NCBI RefSeq assembly: GCF_000969885.1
Contig: NZ_CP009501.1
Location: 2,108,001-2,172,000, forward strand
DNA: 64,000 nt
Direction: 5' to 3'
Origin: Methanosarcina thermophila TM-1
GTDB lineage: Archaea; Halobacteriota; Methanosarcinia; Methanosarcinales; Methanosarcinaceae
This document shows, one piece after another, positions 27,508 through 35,968 of the stretch. Below the pieces are notes generated by a model that saw only the letters and a list, made by a program, of their open reading frames with translations, had not been told where the DNA came from and searched no databases. Numbering within the stretch: the stretch's first letter is position 1; every line of letters starts with the position of its first letter. A program made the translations under genes and the position numbers.

Positions 27508-27578
27508 CTTATAAAAGCTATTTGTCAAGAATTTTTTTTTGCTATTTTTTTGATAAATAAGGTCATAAATTTTGACCT
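27508..27578 (-). promoter_or_regulatory. mtaA promoter and upstream GGTCA/TGACC inverted repeat
   Basis: On the minus strand AGCTTTTATAAGTTG (about 27508-27522) looks like BRE/TATA and implies a leader of roughly 260 nt. In that leader CCTGCC-tctccctct-GGCAGG (27410-27430 region) can form a hairpin. About 50 bp further upstream is the perfect inverted repeat AGGTCA-taaattt-TGACCT (27560-27578), a candidate activator or repressor site. No gene was accepted between mtaA and the kinase gene at 27981. Confidence 0.5.
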
Positions 27579-27980
27579 CATAGTTCTATGCTCTATGCCA
27601 GCTAGATGCTCAAATTTTCTACCTTATTAAGATTATCTTCTTAAAATTCCGTTAGTGAATATACGAATAATATATGTTTTGAGATCAATTCTTTCTACTT
27701 ATTCTTCTAAGATTAAAACGAATTTTAACCACATCTGCTATTTCAGACCTTTTTTCCGGCATACAAACTCCATAAGCTTTTATCTGGTAAAAAAAGAATC
27801 TATATCCATATCTATTCTTAAATATGGAGAAAATTATTTTGGTATGATCGTTTGAGAAAACTTTTAATAGATTATAATTTAATTTATTCTGTTAGTGTTG
27901 TCTTATAAACTTCCTGTAGATCTTATCCCAACCTTATCTCCAGACTCAGTTAACCCGAAACCTGTCATCGAGCTTAAAAT

Positions 27981-29192
27981 ATGAAAGTTAGTGGAAAGAT
28001 CCTTGTTACCGTCTACGTTATCTTTGCTCTTCTCATTTCAGTTGTTATTCTTGCATCCCAGAGCATCCTCTATTCCAGTTTTTCCAATCTGCAGGAAAAA
28101 GAGGCAGCTGAAAATGTAGAAAGGGTAAAGGATATTATTGATCTCCAGGTTCTACACTTTGAAGGCATCAATTCTGCTCTTTCTTCAAGGGAGGATGTCA
28201 GAGCTTTAATGCTCAATCAGCACACTCAAAATCTCAGTGAGACTGCAGTAGATGAGATCTTTTCCGTTAGTGGTTGCGACTTCATTTTTCTGGTAAACAG
28301 TTCAGGGAATATTATGTATTCCAAAGTTTCGGATTCAGGAGTATCCAATAATGCTTCTATTCTTCCTGACATACTTCAGAGAATAGAAGATGGCAGTCTC
28401 CTCTGTAAAGAGGCTGAGACTCCTTTAAAAGGCATAGTCATGCTGGAAAACGAGCCTGCATTTATCTCCAGTCAACCTGTGCTTGCAGCGTCCGGAGATA
28501 ACGAAATCTCAGGTACGATCATTCTTGGAAAAAAGTTTGATTCTAGTTTCCTTGAATCCATCCAGGAAAGTACAGGAAGTACGGTTACCCTTTATAATCT
28601 TAAAGCTTCTTCATTTGATTTCCAGCAGGCTCTTTTTGAAAGCAAAAATCCGAATTTCATGTATAATAAAACCGAAAACCGAGTTACAAGCTATTCTGTC
28701 ATTAAAGATATTTCCGGAAGTCCGGCTTTTATAATCCAGTCTGACACCCCCAGCACAATCTATGCCGAGGGGCAGAAGTTTCTCCAGTACCTGGTATTTT
28801 TACTTTTGTTCGCAGGACTTATTACTGGGGCTAGTTTTAAGTTTCTTCTTGACAGGGAAGTGATATCCCGGATAGTCGCAATTGATAATTTTGTGAGAAA
28901 GGCGAGGACAGACGAGAATTTCTCTGAACGATTTTCTGTGGAAGGAAATGATGAACTCTCAAGGCTGTCTGAAGGAATAAACCAGACACTTGACCGCCTG
29001 AGAACTACTTCTGAGAAGTTCAAAGCTCAGGAACATGAAAAAATGTTGATTCTCGATTCTCTCACTGAACTTGTAGTCTTTATGGATTCCGAATTGAAAA
29101 TAATCTGGCTGAATAAAGTGGCTCTTGACCACATGGGTATGAGGCTTGAAGACGTTATCGGGCGAAATTATAGGGATATATATACTATATAA
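27981..29192 (+). CDS. Hybrid sensor histidine kinase, N-terminal part (frameshifted gene)
   Basis: 403 codons: membrane helix at about residues 9-29, an extracytoplasmic Cache-like sensor region (about 35-260), a second helix (about 265-287), a HAMP linker and the first half of a PAS domain (LTELVVFMDSELKIIWLNKVALDHMGM). The frame stops just after RNYRDIY, inside the PAS core, at a run of alternating TA (29176-29184). The missing half continues one frame over in the next entry; one additional TA unit would join them as RNYRDIYILYKEKPGKSP. This is therefore one kinase gene of about 1020 codons, broken or switched off in this copy. It is transcribed divergently from mtaA. Confidence 0.85.
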   Translation: MKVSGKILVTVYVIFALLISVVILASQSILYSSFSNLQEKEAAENVERVKDIIDLQVLHFEGINSALSSREDVRALMLNQHTQNLSETAVDEIFSVSGCDFIFLVNSSGNIMYSKVSDSGVSNNASILPDILQRIEDGSLLCKEAETPLKGIVMLENEPAFISSQPVLAASGDNEISGTIILGKKFDSSFLESIQESTGSTVTLYNLKASSFDFQQALFESKNPNFMYNKTENRVTSYSVIKDISGSPAFIIQSDTPSTIYAEGQKFLQYLVFLLLFAGLITGASFKFLLDREVISRIVAIDNFVRKARTDENFSERFSVEGNDELSRLSEGINQTLDRLRTTSEKFKAQEHEKMLILDSLTELVVFMDSELKIIWLNKVALDHMGMRLEDVIGRNYRDIYTI

Positions 29193-31053
29193 AGAGAAAC
29201 CAGGCAAATCTCCTGTATTGAGAGTATTGGAGTCCGGAAATGAAGAGTTCGGGGAAGTAGTCACCAGGGATGGGAAGACCTGGGCAGTTAGTGCAATTCC
29301 CATAAAGAATGAAGAAGGCAAGATTACCGGGATTCTGAAAACAGGTCTAGATATCACTACACATCGGCGTTCGGAAGAAAAATTGCTTCAGGCAAAACTT
29401 GAAGCTGAAGCCGCCAATAATACCAAAAGTGAATTTCTTGCAAACATGAGCCATGAGTTGAGAACACCTTTGAATTCCATTATAGGATTTTCGGATATTC
29501 TTCTTGAGAAGACTTTTGGCGAGCTTAATGAAAAGCAGTACAAATATGTACGCAATATTTCTACCAGTGGGAAGCATTTGCTGATGCTCATAAACGATAT
29601 TCTTGACCTTTCAAAAGTAGAAGCCGGAAAAATGGAACTCCACTATAGTGAGTTTTCAATCAACTCCGTTTTAGAGGAGGTTAAAGCCGTTCTCTCTCCT
29701 CTTATGCAGGGAAAAGATCTTGAGGTGACTTTTAATATAGAACCCGACCTTACTACGCTAGAAGCCGACAGAGGTCGACTGATTCAGATACTTTACAACC
29801 TTATAAGCAATGCAATCAAATTTACCCCAGCCGGCGGAAAAGTCCTGATCTACTGCAAGAAAAGCGGCAATCGAGCGCTTATTTCAGTCATAGATACCGG
29901 TATAGGCATTTCTGCTGAAGATCAGCTAAAACTTTTCCAGCCCTTTACCCAACTTAGTAAGTCAGCAACCAAACAATATTGCGGCACAGGACTTGGACTT
30001 GCTCTTGTGAAGAAGCTCGTGCCCCTTCATCAGGGAGATATTTGGGTTGAGAGCGAGCCTGGGAAAGGCAGCAACTTTACCTTTGCGATTCCTCTCAGGA
30101 AACCCTTAGAGTTAAGAAAAGCCAAAGAGATAGAACTTGAGGATGTAATGATAGAGTTTGAGATGAGCAAAGCAGCAGCACTTTCAGTAAAAAAAAGCAT
30201 GGAGGATTTGCAAGAAGAACTCGAGATGCCCGAAGTCCACTTACCTAGAGAGGGAGATTCTAAACAGGAACTTATTCTGGTAGTCGAAGATGACAAAAGC
30301 TCCAGTGAACTTCTCTCAGTTATTCTTAAGGACGAAGGATATAGTGTAGCTGCCCTTTATAGCGGAAAAAATGTTTTGAAGGTTGCAAAGAACTTGAAAC
30401 CCGATATTATTACCCTGGATGTCTTCCTGCCGGACACTAACGGCTGGCTTGTTTTGAGGCAGTTGAAAAATGATCCTCACACAACTTCCATACCTGTGCT
30501 TATCATCTCCATGACTAATAACAACGAGCTTGGAATTACACTTGGAGCAACATACTCCTTTACAAAACCGATAAAAAGGGTTGAGCTGGTAAATGCCCTC
30601 AAAGAAATTACTAAGAAGTTCCGGTTCGAATCTCCTAAAGTTCTTATCGTGGATGATGATGAATATACTGTAGAACTGCTGAGCTCAATGATTGAGCCCG
30701 AAGGTTTTGAGGTTATCAAAGCTTACAGTGGAAGGGAAGGTCTACAAAAGCTCTTCTCAAACCCGCAGCCGGACATACTGATTGTTGACCTCATGATGTC
30801 GGAAGTCAGCGGGTTTGACCTGATATCCAGCATGAGAGCTGATATACGTACAAAAGATATTCCTCTTATTGTATGCACTTCCAGCGAACTTACCGGGAAG
30901 AATCTTGAAGAACTGAACAATGAACTGAAAGGTTACCTTATTTCTATTATGAAAAAGGGCACTTTCGGAAGAAAAGAATTAATTAATAGGATACAACAAT
31001 TAGCTATGCTGAAGAGGCTTAATGATGAAGAAAATCCTTATTGTCGAAGATAA
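29146..31053 (+). CDS. Hybrid sensor histidine kinase, C-terminal part with two receiver domains
   Basis: The rest of the frameshifted kinase: the second half of the PAS domain, the phosphoacceptor motif MSHELRTPLNSIIGF near residue 100, a HATPase domain with DTGIGIS and GTGLGLALVKKL, and two receiver domains (about 375-495 with DVFLPDTNGW; about 500-620 with IVDLMMSEVSGFD). No DNA-binding output is present. If translated alone it would need an internal start; the TTG at 29146 is only the first open codon and has no clear ribosome-binding site. It overlaps the following CheY-like gene by 32 nt. Confidence 0.85.
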   Translation: MKTLSGEIIGIYILYKEKPGKSPVLRVLESGNEEFGEVVTRDGKTWAVSAIPIKNEEGKITGILKTGLDITTHRRSEEKLLQAKLEAEAANNTKSEFLANMSHELRTPLNSIIGFSDILLEKTFGELNEKQYKYVRNISTSGKHLLMLINDILDLSKVEAGKMELHYSEFSINSVLEEVKAVLSPLMQGKDLEVTFNIEPDLTTLEADRGRLIQILYNLISNAIKFTPAGGKVLIYCKKSGNRALISVIDTGIGISAEDQLKLFQPFTQLSKSATKQYCGTGLGLALVKKLVPLHQGDIWVESEPGKGSNFTFAIPLRKPLELRKAKEIELEDVMIEFEMSKAAALSVKKSMEDLQEELEMPEVHLPREGDSKQELILVVEDDKSSSELLSVILKDEGYSVAALYSGKNVLKVAKNLKPDIITLDVFLPDTNGWLVLRQLKNDPHTTSIPVLIISMTNNNELGITLGATYSFTKPIKRVELVNALKEITKKFRFESPKVLIVDDDEYTVELLSSMIEPEGFEVIKAYSGREGLQKLFSNPQPDILIVDLMMSEVSGFDLISSMRADIRTKDIPLIVCTSSELTGKNLEELNNELKGYLISIMKKGTFGRKELINRIQQLAMLKRLNDEENPYCRR

Positions 31054-31399
31054 TCCCATGAACATGGAACTGATTATGGATCTTCTGGAACTCTATGGGC
31101 ACAGTATAACTAAAGCCGAAGATGGAATAAAGGCGCTTGAACGCCTTGCTGAAAAAAAGTTCGATCTTATTCTGCTAGATATGCAACTTCCAAAGATGGA
31201 TGGGCTTGAAGTTCTCGATAGAATTAAGAAGAATCCTGCGACTGCAGATATCCCTGTGATAGCAGTTACGGCCCATGCTATGAAAGGCAGTGAGGAGCAT
31301 TTCATAGAAATGGGCTGTGTGGACTATGTCTCCAAACCCATTGATATTCACAAATTCAGGGCTTTGATCAGTAAGTATCTGGACGAAGACTCATCCTGA
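31022..31399 (+). CDS. CheY-like single-domain response regulator
   Basis: A 125-residue receiver domain. Acidic pair VEDN near residue 9, phosphoacceptor Asp in LILLDMQLPKMDG near 54, the conserved Thr/Ala region AVTAHAMKGS, and the Lys in YVSKPID. It has no output domain, so it would act by protein contact or phosphotransfer. It overlaps the kinase gene end and is probably co-translated. Proximity to mtaA and an Msr-type regulator makes control of methanol metabolism plausible but unproven. Confidence 0.92.
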   Translation: MMKKILIVEDNPMNMELIMDLLELYGHSITKAEDGIKALERLAEKKFDLILLDMQLPKMDGLEVLDRIKKNPATADIPVIAVTAHAMKGSEEHFIEMGCVDYVSKPIDIHKFRALISKYLDEDSS

Positions 31400-31412
31400 T
31401 TTCAAAAGGAGA

Positions 31413-32198
31413 TTATAGTTTCTCCAGTCGTGTGGAAAGGTCTTTATAATACAAAAAGAGTTCTTCACACCATTTGAGTGCACTTTCATCAAAACTCATG
31501 AGCCGTTGATGATCGAACTTTCCTTTTTTGTCGAATAGCACAAGCGAGCAGAAACGTTCTGTCACCACGTTTTTGAGGGTTACATTTTTGTCACAGACAT
31601 ATATCTGAACATTTTCTGATTCCACAAGATATTTCAGATCTTTGTAGTAATCCTTTTTCATCCTGTCAAAAACGGGTTCTGTCAGGATAAGACATATTGT
31701 AGCTCCTTTCTCTACAAGTTCTAAATACATCTCAACGTGAAGAGGATTAAAATATGAAAGGAACATTTTTACATCTTTTGATTCCAAAAGATTCTTTTTA
31801 AAATCTTCAGGTAATTCAAAAAGTCGGTTAAGGTCGGCTTCAAGCATGTAATAGTTACCCAATTCATCAATCCTGTTAAGGAGATGCTCGGGAATTGCAG
31901 AAAAGTCATGATTTGTCCAATAATCATAATTTTCCTCAAAAACTCTTACAGTATTCAGTAGAGGCTCCATTTTTTCGACTACTATCTCTCCCATCTCGGA
32001 GAGCCTATAGGTATTTCTCTCGTCCTGTACTATTAGGCGCCCTTCTTTTAACTTTTTGATCTGGGGCATGATTGATGTCGAATTGACATTGAGGGCTGTT
32101 TTTATTTCATCCCCTGTTTTAGGTCCCTCTTCCAGCAGGAGTAATACATCTTTCCTTTTTTCTGAAAGAAATGCCAGATCAATAAGTGATACCTTCAT
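31413..32198 (-). CDS. Msr-type transcriptional regulator (HTH plus FilR1 domain), third paralogue
   Basis: A 261-residue relative of the two regulators at the other end of the island. The HTH reads FLSEKRKDVLLLLEEGPKTGDEIKTALNVNSTSIMPQIKKLKEGRLIV; the FilR1 end motif is LMSFDESALKWCEELFLYYKDLSTR. It is convergent with the kinase/CheY genes, with only 13 nt between stops. The start ATG (32196-32198) has GGGGAGATGG upstream. Likely target: mtaA or another methyltransferase operon. The second IS copy sits about 180 bp upstream of this start. Confidence 0.87.
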   Translation of the reverse strand: MKVSLIDLAFLSEKRKDVLLLLEEGPKTGDEIKTALNVNSTSIMPQIKKLKEGRLIVQDERNTYRLSEMGEIVVEKMEPLLNTVRVFEENYDYWTNHDFSAIPEHLLNRIDELGNYYMLEADLNRLFELPEDFKKNLLESKDVKMFLSYFNPLHVEMYLELVEKGATICLILTEPVFDRMKKDYYKDLKYLVESENVQIYVCDKNVTLKNVVTERFCSLVLFDKKGKFDHQRLMSFDESALKWCEELFLYYKDLSTRLEKL

Positions 32199-32375
32199 TC
32201 TATTCCATCTCCCCAGGAAGTTTTAGGTATAAAGAGATACTTCTCCTTTATTTCTATCAGAAAGCAGTCTGAGTTAGCAAAAATTCTCTCTTCCTCCAGA
32301 AGAACTTTGAAGGAACTTCTCGCAGTTATTACTGCGCTACTTTCCAATTGATCCTTTATATCTTTTTCCAAAAAG

Positions 32376-33383
32376 GGCTCTGTAGAAATCCTCTAAATTC
32401 TGTTTTTACCCAAAAATTATAAAAATAAAATTGTAAAAATGCTCCTTAATTTTTTTGTCCACACAAAAAACAAAGGAGCAATTGCTATTGTCATCAAATA
32501 AGTATATTAAATTTATTGATCTCAGTCTTAAAACGGTTCAGTCTTCCAGACTGAACCTTTACTCCTGCAAATATTCCAAACGTGTTTATACTCAACATCA
32601 GCTTCTTGTTCTTGTTTTATTGAAGGAGTATATAAGTACAGACTACCGTGACTTTGTAGAACTTGTTGACCTCATGAACAGTATAAAGGAAAAACTTGAC
32701 CTTGATAAGGTTCCTCATTACACTACTCTTCAAAAGTTTGTGTCCAGAATTCCCTCTTCATTGTTTAACCTAATTTTGTCAAAAACTCTAAAACTATTTT
32801 ACTCACATGGAGAAAAAGTTCTCATTACGGCAATTGATGCAACAGGATTTACGAGTTCTTATGCAAGTCATTATTATTCTAAGAGAACAGGGAAGCTCCG
32901 AAGGAGCTTCCTTAAAACTTCAATATCAGTAGACACTATTAAAAAAGTAATATTAGGATGGAAAATTAGCCAAAAAACAGATCATGATGTCAAGCATGCA
33001 AAGACTCTGATAAGACAATCAAACAAGTCAAGAAAGTCTCAATGTTATGTGATGGATAAAGGATATGATTCCGAAGAAATTCATACTCTAATAAGAGAAG
33101 AGATAAAAGCAGATTCAATAGTACCTTTGAGAGAAAGAAAAAGAAAGAGAATAAACGGAAAATATAGAAAACAATTAAACAAAGACTTTGATAAGATCAA
33201 ATACAATAGAAGGAATATAGTAGAGACAATAATATCTGTTGTAAAAAGAAAATTTGGAGAAACATTAAGAGCAAGAAAGGTTAGAAATCAAGTAAAAGAA
33301 GTAAAAGTTAAACTAATAGTCTATAATATAAACAAAAAAGTAATACAATTATTATGGATTAAATTAAGGATTTCTACAGAGCC
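32376..33383 (+). mobile_element. IS5-like insertion sequence, copy 2 (1008 bp)
   Basis: Same length, ends and sequence as copy 1. The target duplication is CCAAAAAG (32368-32375 and 33384-33391). It is inserted in the same orientation as copy 1, 21 kb away, so the two flank the whole methanol island as direct repeats. Confidence 0.97.
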
Positions 33384-33456
33384 CCAAAAAGCATTTATTT
33401 TTTTTAAGTTAAATGCTTTTTTTTCAGTCCTTCCTGCTTCTATTCTATCTTTTTAA
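32488..33456 (+). CDS. IS5-family DDE transposase (copy 2)
   Basis: Identical to copy 1 over the element, including the DDE motifs and the TTG start with AAAGGAG upstream. As in copy 1 the frame runs through the right inverted repeat; here the flanking DNA adds about 20 codons ([13 protein letters not shown]...) before a stop at 33454-33456. The two genomic copies therefore encode transposases with different C-terminal tails. Confidence 0.92.
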   Translation: MSSNKYIKFIDLSLKTVQSSRLNLYSCKYSKRVYTQHQLLVLVLLKEYISTDYRDFVELVDLMNSIKEKLDLDKVPHYTTLQKFVSRIPSSLFNLILSKTLKLFYSHGEKVLITAIDATGFTSSYASHYYSKRTGKLRRSFLKTSISVDTIKKVILGWKISQKTDHDVKHAKTLIRQSNKSRKSQCYVMDKGYDSEEIHTLIREEIKADSIVPLRERKRKRINGKYRKQLNKDFDKIKYNRRNIVETIISVVKRKFGETLRARKVRNQVKEVKVKLIVYNINKKVIQLLWIKLRISTEPQKAFIFFKLNAFFSVLPASILSF

Positions 33457-33488
33457 AAGCTCTTTTCCAAATTAATCTTTTTTTATTC

Positions 33489-33650
33489 TCAGACTTCTTC
33501 CCTCAGGTTGCTTTCAGGATTACTTTTTGCCAGATCGATTGTCCCTACGATCCCTCACATTTTTGAATCCTAAGCAATACGGGATTCATAAATTCAGGCA
33601 CTAAGTTCTCTACAGCAGATTTTACTGCCTTTATACTGGTTTTCTAGAAA
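33489..33650 (-). pseudogene. Possible decayed gene fragment
   Basis: On the minus strand a peptide-like stretch KTSIKAVKSAVENLVPEF...LRIQKCEGS is followed, after a frame change, by VGTIDLAKSNPESNLREEV and a stop (33489-33491). Both parts look coding and adjoin each other, which suggests one frameshifted remnant. Family unknown. The remainder of 33457-34224 is AT-rich; I see no further gene there. Confidence 0.25.
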
Positions 33651-34224
33651 TTTTTGATCAGCTAATAAATATAGGGCAACTCATTTATTACTTCTGGATT
33701 ATACTTTTCAGGGCACTTTGCAACAAAAGCTTTTTAAAAGCATTTTTTGAGAACAGGATTTCTAAGGACACTTCATAGATTTCCGGCTTTACGCATGAAT
33801 TCATTCAGAAGTTTGTTCTCAAATACATTCTCTCCGGAAAAGAAGTGACGTCTTCGGATTATTTCCTCCTATTTTTATTCCCCCCTATTTATAATTTCCT
33901 TTTTATCGTCATCAGTTTCCGCATTGTACCGAAAAGGACACAAAAAAGATTCGTCTGAACCCTATCTGGAAAATTTTTATAGAAAAAAACTTTCCATAAA
34001 AACTTTTGTCAAAAGTTCTTGATTTTTCTCTCTTTCTTATGTAGAGGAGAGCAGGTAGATTATCTTGATGCCTTTTTTTCCAGGGCAAAGATGCCTCACG
34101 GGAGGATCTCTTTAGGGGAGGGGAATTCCCAGAGACTTTAATATCTACAGACAGGATTTTGTCAACCCCTCCAATACGGCATAAGAACCTTTAAAGACCT
34201 GTATTAAAACTGCGTACTCAGATT

Positions 34225-34896
34225 TCATTCTTTCAAAACTCGGTAGACAAGGTGCACGCACTGCTTTTCTACAATTTGATTTTTCAAGAGTTCAAGTCGT
34301 ATATCACTTTTCTCCAGGGTTCTGAAGAGATTTGTCCCGTTTTTCCCTACAATCACAGGGTTAATAATCAGGCTGATTTCTTCAACGAGCCCGTGCTCGA
34401 GCAATATACTGTTAAGAACCCCACCACTGTCCGAAGCTATAAGTTCGAACCCATACCTTTCGTTTGCAATTTCCAGTGCATGCCTGATATTTACGCGGTC
34501 TGCTCCGGCTCGGATAAAGTCATAATTCCTCTCTTTGAGATAATTAATGTAGCCTTCAGGAGTCTTTTCCGAGACGAGAACAATTACATCTTTGCCGTAA
34601 TCGGAACGCCTGAAAACGTGCAATAATCCTTCAAGAATTCCTCTTGAGTCTGCAATCAACCAGTACGCTCTGGGATCATCAGGCTGGATCTCAGGCTTCC
34701 TGAAATCCGATTCCTCTTCAGGCGGAATTGTTTCACAGAAAAATTGGGTTCCGGTTTTTGCAGTGTTCGAACCGACTATTATGGCATCGGGCAGATAACT
34801 GCTCAGGAGTTTATAGTGAATATCAAGATTTGCTTCGAAGCCTGTGGTGGAGCCATCGAGACTTATACTGTTGTGAACGATTAATTTCGGTATCAT
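34225..34896 (-). CDS. RibD C-terminal-domain reductase (archaeal diaminopyrimidine reductase-like)
   Basis: A 223-residue dihydrofolate-reductase-like RibD_C protein. Motifs seen: N-terminal PKLIVHNSISLDGSTTG, the nucleotide-binding ASDSGGVLNSILLEHGLVEEISLIINPVIVGKNGTNLF, and DAIIVGSNTAKTGTQ. Archaeal single-domain members include the 2,5-diamino-6-ribosylamino-pyrimidinone 5'-phosphate reductase of riboflavin/F420 synthesis, and this gene could be that or a paralogous reductase. The ATG has AGGAG upstream. It stands alone, divergent from the ABC transporter pair. Confidence 0.75.
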   Translation of the reverse strand: MIPKLIVHNSISLDGSTTGFEANLDIHYKLLSSYLPDAIIVGSNTAKTGTQFFCETIPPEEESDFRKPEIQPDDPRAYWLIADSRGILEGLLHVFRRSDYGKDVIVLVSEKTPEGYINYLKERNYDFIRAGADRVNIRHALEIANERYGFELIASDSGGVLNSILLEHGLVEEISLIINPVIVGKNGTNLFRTLEKSDIRLELLKNQIVEKQCVHLVYRVLKE

Positions 34897-35056
34897 ATTA
34901 TCTCCTGAATTTCCTTATTTCTCTCTAGTTGAGTTCCATTAATCTCTTTAATGCCGGACAGTTACTTTAATTAAATGGCGAATGAGCTTTTGCTTCCATT
35001 AGAGTTTTCAATAATATCGAATAAACTTATTTTATATTGGAATGTATTTAATCTGG

Positions 35057-35968
35057 ATGCATACTGTGGAATTTCAAAGCGTATCAAAGTCCTTCTCAGA
35101 AAAGAGTATCGTTAAAGATATTTCGTTTTCAATAAGGCAGGGTGAGATTTTCGGGCTTCTTGGTCCAAACGGGGCAGGAAAGACAACACTTATCAGGCTT
35201 CTTCTTGACATTATCAAGCCGGACACCGGGAAAATAAATGTCTTTGGGGAACTCCTTAACCCGGCTGCAAAGAACAGGATAGGATATCTTCCTGAAGAAA
35301 GGGGACTGTACAGAAAAACAGGACTTCTGGAGATGCTGGTCTATCTTGCACAACTTAAAGGCATGCCCAAAAAACAGGCACATTTAAACGCCGAATCCCT
35401 GCTTAAATCCCTGGATTTCTATCAATATAAGAATAAAAAAGTTGAAGAACTTTCCAAAGGGATGCAGCAGCAAATCCAGTTTCTTTCTGCGATTATCCAT
35501 GACCCTGAACTTATAATTCTTGACGAACCCTTTTCAGGGCTTGATCCCGTGAATACGAAGATCGTTAAAAATAAGATCCTGGACCTCAGGGCAGCAGGAA
35601 AAACAGTAATCCTTTCCACACACATGATGGAGCAAGCCCAGACCCTCTGTAACAGGATTCTTATGCTCAATAAAGGTAGGAGAGTACTTTACGGCACTGT
35701 GGAAGAAATCAGGAGGGAACATGGAAGGAACTCTCTGATAGTAGAATTTGCGGAAAAAGAAGATTTAAACGCAATTAGGGAGATTTCAGGTATAAAAAAA
35801 ATAACAGAATCCGGAAAATTGATTGAAATCTTTCCAGAAACGGGAATAAATACACAAATCCTGCTTGAAGAACTTGTTCGGAGAGCAAACATCCTTCGTT
35901 TTGAGCAAGCACTTCCTTCTTTGAATGATATTTTTATTGAGACTCTGGAGAGTGCTCTCAATGAATGA
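35057..35968 (+). CDS. ABC transporter ATP-binding protein (NatA-like)
   Basis: About 303 residues. Walker A GPNGAGKTT near residue 38, Q-loop in GYLPEERGLYRKTG, signature ELSKGMQQQ, Walker B LIILDEPFSGLD and the switch His in LSTHMM. The C-terminal domain (about 225-303) is typical of drug/sodium exporters of the NatA/DrrA group. An ATG five codons upstream is open, but the TATA-like tttatatt at 35031-35038 predicts transcription starting at about 35057, so the mRNA may be leaderless at this ATG. It forms an operon with the permease that follows. Confidence 0.9.
   Translation: MHTVEFQSVSKSFSEKSIVKDISFSIRQGEIFGLLGPNGAGKTTLIRLLLDIIKPDTGKINVFGELLNPAAKNRIGYLPEERGLYRKTGLLEMLVYLAQLKGMPKKQAHLNAESLLKSLDFYQYKNKKVEELSKGMQQQIQFLSAIIHDPELIILDEPFSGLDPVNTKIVKNKILDLRAAGKTVILSTHMMEQAQTLCNRILMLNKGRRVLYGTVEEIRREHGRNSLIVEFAEKEDLNAIREISGIKKITESGKLIEIFPETGINTQILLEELVRRANILRFEQALPSLNDIFIETLESALNE

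Noticed and set aside
27262-27528. An 88-codon minus-strand frame just upstream of mtaA
   Set aside because: It coincides with the predicted mtaA leader, has no ribosome-binding site and no recognisable domain.
27655-27855. A 66-codon plus-strand frame before the kinase gene
   Set aside because: AT-rich, no ribosome-binding site, biased to Ile/Tyr/Phe as expected from random AT-rich DNA.
10023-33383. Treating the two IS copies plus the island as one composite transposon
   Set aside because: Each copy has its own different 8-bp target duplication, which shows separate insertions.
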